Shown here piece after piece: positions 9,432-11,356 of a stretch of 11,356 nt of DNA (position 1 is its first letter; every line of letters starts with the position of its first letter). A model generated the notes under the pieces. The model was not told the DNA's origin. It searched no databases and saw nothing but the letters and a program-made list of their open reading frames with translations. This DNA comes from Coriobacteriaceae bacterium (GTDB lineage Bacteria; Actinomycetota; Coriobacteriia; Coriobacteriales; QAMH01): positions 1 to 11,356 of the forward strand of contig SFLO01000013.1 of assembly GCA_004553405.1 (NCBI GenBank). Direction: 5' to 3'. Both the position numbers and the translations under genes were made by a program.

Positions 9432-9463
9432 GGGTGCGTTTCACCAAGCGAAAGGAAGCCCCC

Positions 9464-10513
9464 TTGGACACCCTCAAGACCCACGCCCCCGGAATCCTGC
9501 TGTGCGCTGCGCTGGCCGCCCCCTGCTATGCGGCGGGCCTGGCGCTCCCCGTGGTGGGCGGGCCGGTCTTCGGCATCCTGCTGGGCATGTGCATCGCGCT
9601 GGCATGGCGCAAGCGCCCGCAGGCGCTGGCCAAGGGCGTGCAGTTCACCTCGAAGAAGATCCTCCAGTACGCCGTCATCCTGCTGGGCTTTGGCCTGAAC
9701 CTGGGCCAGATCGCCCAGGTGGGCCTGCAGTCGCTGCCCGTCATCCTCTCCACCATCGGGACCTCGCTGGTGGTGGGCTACGCCGGCTACCGCCTGCTCG
9801 ACATGCCCGGCAAGACCGCGACGCTCATCGCAGTGGGCTCCTCCATCTGCGGCGGCAGCGCCATCGCGGCCACCGCCCCCGTCATCAAGGCCAAGGACGA
9901 GGAGGTGGCGCAGTCCATCAGCGTCATCTTCCTCTTCAACGTGGTCGCGGCCCTCATCTTCCCCACCTTAGGCGGCCTGCTGGGGCTCTCCAACGAGGGC
10001 TTCGGGCTCTTCGCGGGCACCGCCGTCAACGACACCTCGTCGGTCACCGCAGCGGCGGCCGCCTGGGATGGTATGCACCCCGGCGCCAACACCCTCGACC
10101 AGGCCACCGTGGTGAAGCTCACCCGCACCCTGGCCATCATCCCCATCACGCTCGTGCTCGCCCTGTGGCAGCTGCGCGCCGCCAAGCGCGAGGCAGCCGG
10201 GGCCGTGCAGGCAGGCGGGGCGCTGGGCGACTTCAGCTTCAAGAGGGCCTTCCCCCTGTTCATCCTGTGGTTCCTCGTCGCGGCCTGCATCACCACCGCC
10301 GCCACGGCCGCAGGCGCAGACGCCGCTGTCTTCGCACCGCTCAAGACGCTCTCCAAGTACTTCATCGTCATGGCCATGCTCGCCATCGGCCTCAACACCG
10401 ACCTCGTCAAGCTCGTCAAGAGCGGCGGCAAGCCCATCGCGCTGGGCGCCCTGTGCTGGGTGGCCATCGCCGCGGTGAGCCTGCTCGTCCAGCAGCTCCT
10501 GGGCATCTGGTAG
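9464..10513 (+). CDS. yeiH: YeiH/UPF0324 family putative sulfate (anion) exporter
   Basis: A 349-residue multi-spanning membrane protein with about ten hydrophobic segments, full length for the family. Family signatures: [11 protein letters not shown] near residue 73, [10 protein letters not shown] at 125-134, [21 protein letters not shown] from about 141, and [11 protein letters not shown] at 184-194. Relatives are called putative sulfate exporters because of links to sulfonate and sulfite metabolism; the substrate is not proven and is not shown here. The start is uncertain. TTG 9464 has AAAGGAAG (9451-9458) five bases upstream. The alternative GTG 9434 adds ten residues but lacks a well-placed ribosome site. 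The gene is divergent from xpt. Its stop codon TAG (10511-10513) is the last clearly native base before unrelated sequence begins. Confidence 0.9.
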   Translation: MDTLKTHAPGILLCAALAAPCYAAGLALPVVGGPVFGILLGMCIALAWRKRPQALAKGVQFTSKKILQYAVILLGFGLNLGQIAQVGLQSLPVILSTIGTSLVVGYAGYRLLDMPGKTATLIAVGSSICGGSAIAATAPVIKAKDEEVAQSISVIFLFNVVAALIFPTLGGLLGLSNEGFGLFAGTAVNDTSSVTAAAAAWDGMHPGANTLDQATVVKLTRTLAIIPITLVLALWQLRAAKREAAGAVQAGGALGDFSFKRAFPLFILWFLVAACITTAATAAGADAAVFAPLKTLSKYFIVMAMLAIGLNTDLVKLVKSGGKPIALGALCWVAIAAVSLLVQQLLGIW

Positions 10514-10825
10514 CGCGGCGCGGGCACCACGGCGTCGGGCCTGCGCTGCGGCAAGCCCACCCTGGTCATTCCCTTCGGCGGAGATCAGCCCTTCTGGGGC
10601 AACCGGGTGCATGCCCTGGGCTGCGGCCCCAAGCCCATCCCCAGGGATCGCCTGACCGTCAACCGCCTGGTGCGGGGGCTCATCGACCTGACCAGCCATG
10701 CCAGCTACCGGGTGGCGGCGGAGGAATTGGCGGAGCGCATGCGCCTGGAGGGCGGCGTCAGCCGTGCGGCGGATCTGGTGGAGCAGGAAATCGCCGCCTG
10801 GAAGGCCACGCCGGATCAGCCCTGA
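10514..10825 (+). pseudogene. Headless C-terminal fragment of a GT1-family glycosyltransferase
   Basis: In the same frame as yeiH and starting right after its stop, the sequence reads GAGTTASGLRCGKPTLVIPF, then GDQPFWGNRV and GPKPIPRDRL. This is the conserved nucleotide-sugar-binding C-terminal part of bacterial UDP-glycosyltransferases of the COG1819/sterol-glucosyltransferase type. Only about 103 residues remain, against some 400 in the family, and the expected HHGG before GAGTT is missing: an R codon and the yeiH stop stand there. There is no start codon or ribosome site at the 5' end. It ends at TGA 10823-10825. It is either a decayed, recombined remnant or the product of a wrong assembly join. 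A residual product from GTG 10607 is possible but would have no catalytic half. Confidence 0.85.
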
Positions 10826-10834
10826 TGATCAGGG
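10820..10834 (+). terminator. Possible weak terminator hairpin over the glycosyltransferase stop
   Basis: CCCTGA-TGA-TCAGGG is a perfect six-base inverted repeat containing the stop codon. It is followed by an A/T-rich stretch (10836-10858) but no continuous T-run. It may reduce read-through from the glycosyltransferase into the exporter leader. Confidence 0.35.
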
Positions 10835-10875
10835 ATGAAAAGCAAAATTTCTTTCCATCTTTGCCGCTGTTCCCC

Positions 10876-10904
10876 TTGACGCGGGGCAGAGGATCGTGTA
10901 TACT
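10876..10904 (+). promoter_or_regulatory. Strong sigma-70-type promoter of the leader ORF and ABC exporter
   Basis: TTGACG (10876-10881), a 17-base spacer and TATACT (10899-10904): five of six at each box with ideal spacing. Transcription would start near 10911, giving about 32 bases before the leader ORF and about 264 before the exporter gene. It is the best promoter match in the window. Confidence 0.85.
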
Positions 10905-10942
10905 CATCCCGTAAAAGAATACAGCAGAAAGGAGGCCGCAGC

Positions 10943-11050
10943 ATGTTCAATCGTAATCGTGTCAGCACCATGGCATACGGAACCGGTACGTTGGTATCCG
11001 GCGGGATGTTTGCGGCCTTTTCTGTCTGTGCGCGGGGAGTAGGCAGGTAG
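10943..11050 (+). CDS. 35-residue leader peptide upstream of the ABC exporter
   Basis: A short ORF, MFNRNRVSTM to ARGVGR, ending at TAG 11048-11050. The ribosome site AGAAAGGAGG (10926-10935) is a near-perfect Shine-Dalgarno, seven bases from the ATG, stronger in placement than that of the exporter itself. The peptide is glycine-rich (GTGTLVSGG in the middle) and has arginines near each end; no known family is recognised. Its codons (AAT, CGT, GGA, GTA, ACG) are less G/C-biased at the third position than those of the flanking genes. Its place between a strong promoter and an intrinsic terminator suggests that its translation matters more than its product, as in leader peptides controlling drug exporters. 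It could also be a genuine small protein. Confidence 0.7.
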   Translation: MFNRNRVSTMAYGTGTLVSGGMFAAFSVCARGVGR

Positions 11051-11066
11051 CTCTGTACCTCCTCCC
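11035..11066 (+). promoter_or_regulatory. Leader hairpin around the leader-peptide stop codon
   Basis: GGGAG (11035-11039) pairs with CTCCC (11062-11066), and AGGTA (11045-11049) with TACCT (11056-11060), with a small internal loop between them. The leader stop TAG lies at the top of the stem. A terminating or stalled ribosome would melt it. The 3' side contains CCTCCT (11058-11063), complementary to the AGGAGG of both ribosome sites in this transcript. Confidence 0.5.
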
Positions 11067-11084
11067 GGTTTTATGGACATATTC

Positions 11085-11120
11085 AGCGTCGGCCGCGATT
11101 CCCTGCGGTCGGCGCTTTTT
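11085..11120 (+). terminator. Intrinsic terminator (attenuator) before the ABC exporter gene
   Basis: AGCGTCGGCCGC (11085-11096), an eight-base loop and GCGGTCGGCGCT (11105-11116) form a 12-pair stem with two G-U pairs, followed by TTTTT (11116-11120). It lies 34 bases after the leader stop and 54 before the exporter start, inside one apparent transcription unit, so it should set how much transcript reaches the exporter. TTGCGGCC (11010-11017), within the leader ORF, can pair with GGCCGCGA (11091-11098) in its 5' arm and would then block it. Confidence 0.8.
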
Positions 11121-11174
11121 CATATGCCATCCTTTTCCCTACCAGACCCCTCGACAAAGGAGGACGCAACCCTT

Positions 11175-11356
11175 ATGCAACCGACGACGCCCCCAAAGAA
11201 GAAGCCGCTCCAGGCCATGCTGGCGCTGATGCGTCAGAACCTGTCCTGCTATATCGGGGCGATGATCGCCACGGCGATGATTGTGCTGATCGGCTTCCTG
11301 ACGCCCATCCTGCTGGCCGAGACCATCGACAGCGTGCTGGGCACCCATCCCTCCAC
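11175..11356 (+). CDS. ABC exporter (fused membrane/ATPase type), N-terminal 60 residues only
   Basis: MQPTTPPKKK is followed by an amphipathic stretch (PLQAMLALMRQNL) and a first membrane segment (about residues 25-47) running into TPILLAETIDSVLG. This layout, with a hydrophobic helix leading to a P-x-L-L-x-x-x-I-D motif, is typical of the first transmembrane helix of half-size ABC exporters of the MdlB/multidrug/lipid type. The ATPase domain would lie beyond the window, so the assignment rests on the start alone. ATG 11175 is preceded by AAAGGAGG (11156-11163) at a rather long spacing of 11 bases. The gene follows a leader ORF and an attenuator-like terminator, which suggests inducible expression. 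Its substrate cannot be told. Confidence 0.7.
   Translation, partial: MQPTTPPKKKPLQAMLALMRQNLSCYIGAMIATAMIVLIGFLTPILLAETIDSVLGTHPS

Noticed and set aside
9434..9463. GTG 9434 as the yeiH start
   Set aside because: No well-placed ribosome site precedes it; the nearest G-run (9417-9421) is too far away and lies in the hairpin. TTG 9464 has AAAGGAAG at five bases. The choice remains uncertain.

Overview
The first ~10.5 kb looks like one stretch of a high-GC, anaerobic Gram-positive genome. Its proteins and strong G/C third-position bias suggest a gut actinobacterium of the Coriobacteriia type. This is inferred from gene content and composition, not from a marker gene. The last ~0.84 kb (from about 10514) has a different gene content, a more mixed codon use, textbook TTGACA/TATAAT-like promoter spacing and AAAGGAGG ribosome sites. 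It looks like DNA from another source, perhaps a Firmicute of the Oscillospirales type, joined directly behind the yeiH stop codon.

Layout of the main part. On the minus strand, 1-1058 holds the N-terminal half of a type III glutamine synthetase. Divergent from it, 1335-5747 encodes a 1470-residue fused protein of the 2-hydroxyacyl-CoA dehydratase activase/BcrC-BadD-HgdB superfamily, with two ASKHA ATPase domains, a cysteine cluster, a DUF2229-type region and dehydratase-like C-terminal parts. It converges on gdhA (NADP-type glutamate dehydrogenase, minus, 5816-7171), with a terminator between them that serves gdhA. Upstream of gdhA is a two-gene purine salvage operon on the minus strand: xpt (xanthine phosphoribosyltransferase) directly abuts a NCS2 xanthine permease gene, and a strong terminator follows. 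Divergent from xpt is a YeiH-family (UPF0324) putative anion/sulfate exporter. Its promoter appears to overlap that of xpt, and its leader holds a 52-bp inverted repeat.

The two ammonia-assimilating enzymes and the xanthine uptake/salvage pair give the block a nitrogen and purine theme. The fused activase points to strictly anaerobic, low-potential electron chemistry of unknown substrate.

Layout of the tail. A headless C-terminal fragment of a GT1-family glycosyltransferase (10514-10825) is followed by a strong promoter, a 35-codon leader ORF with a perfect ribosome site, a hairpin around its stop, an intrinsic terminator, and then the start of an ABC exporter gene that runs off the window. 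A segment inside the leader ORF can pair with the 5' arm of the terminator. This gives the layout of a ribosome-dependent transcription attenuator controlling an exporter, and it is the most interesting candidate system in the window. The abrupt change at ~10514 could be a real recombination junction or an assembly chimera.
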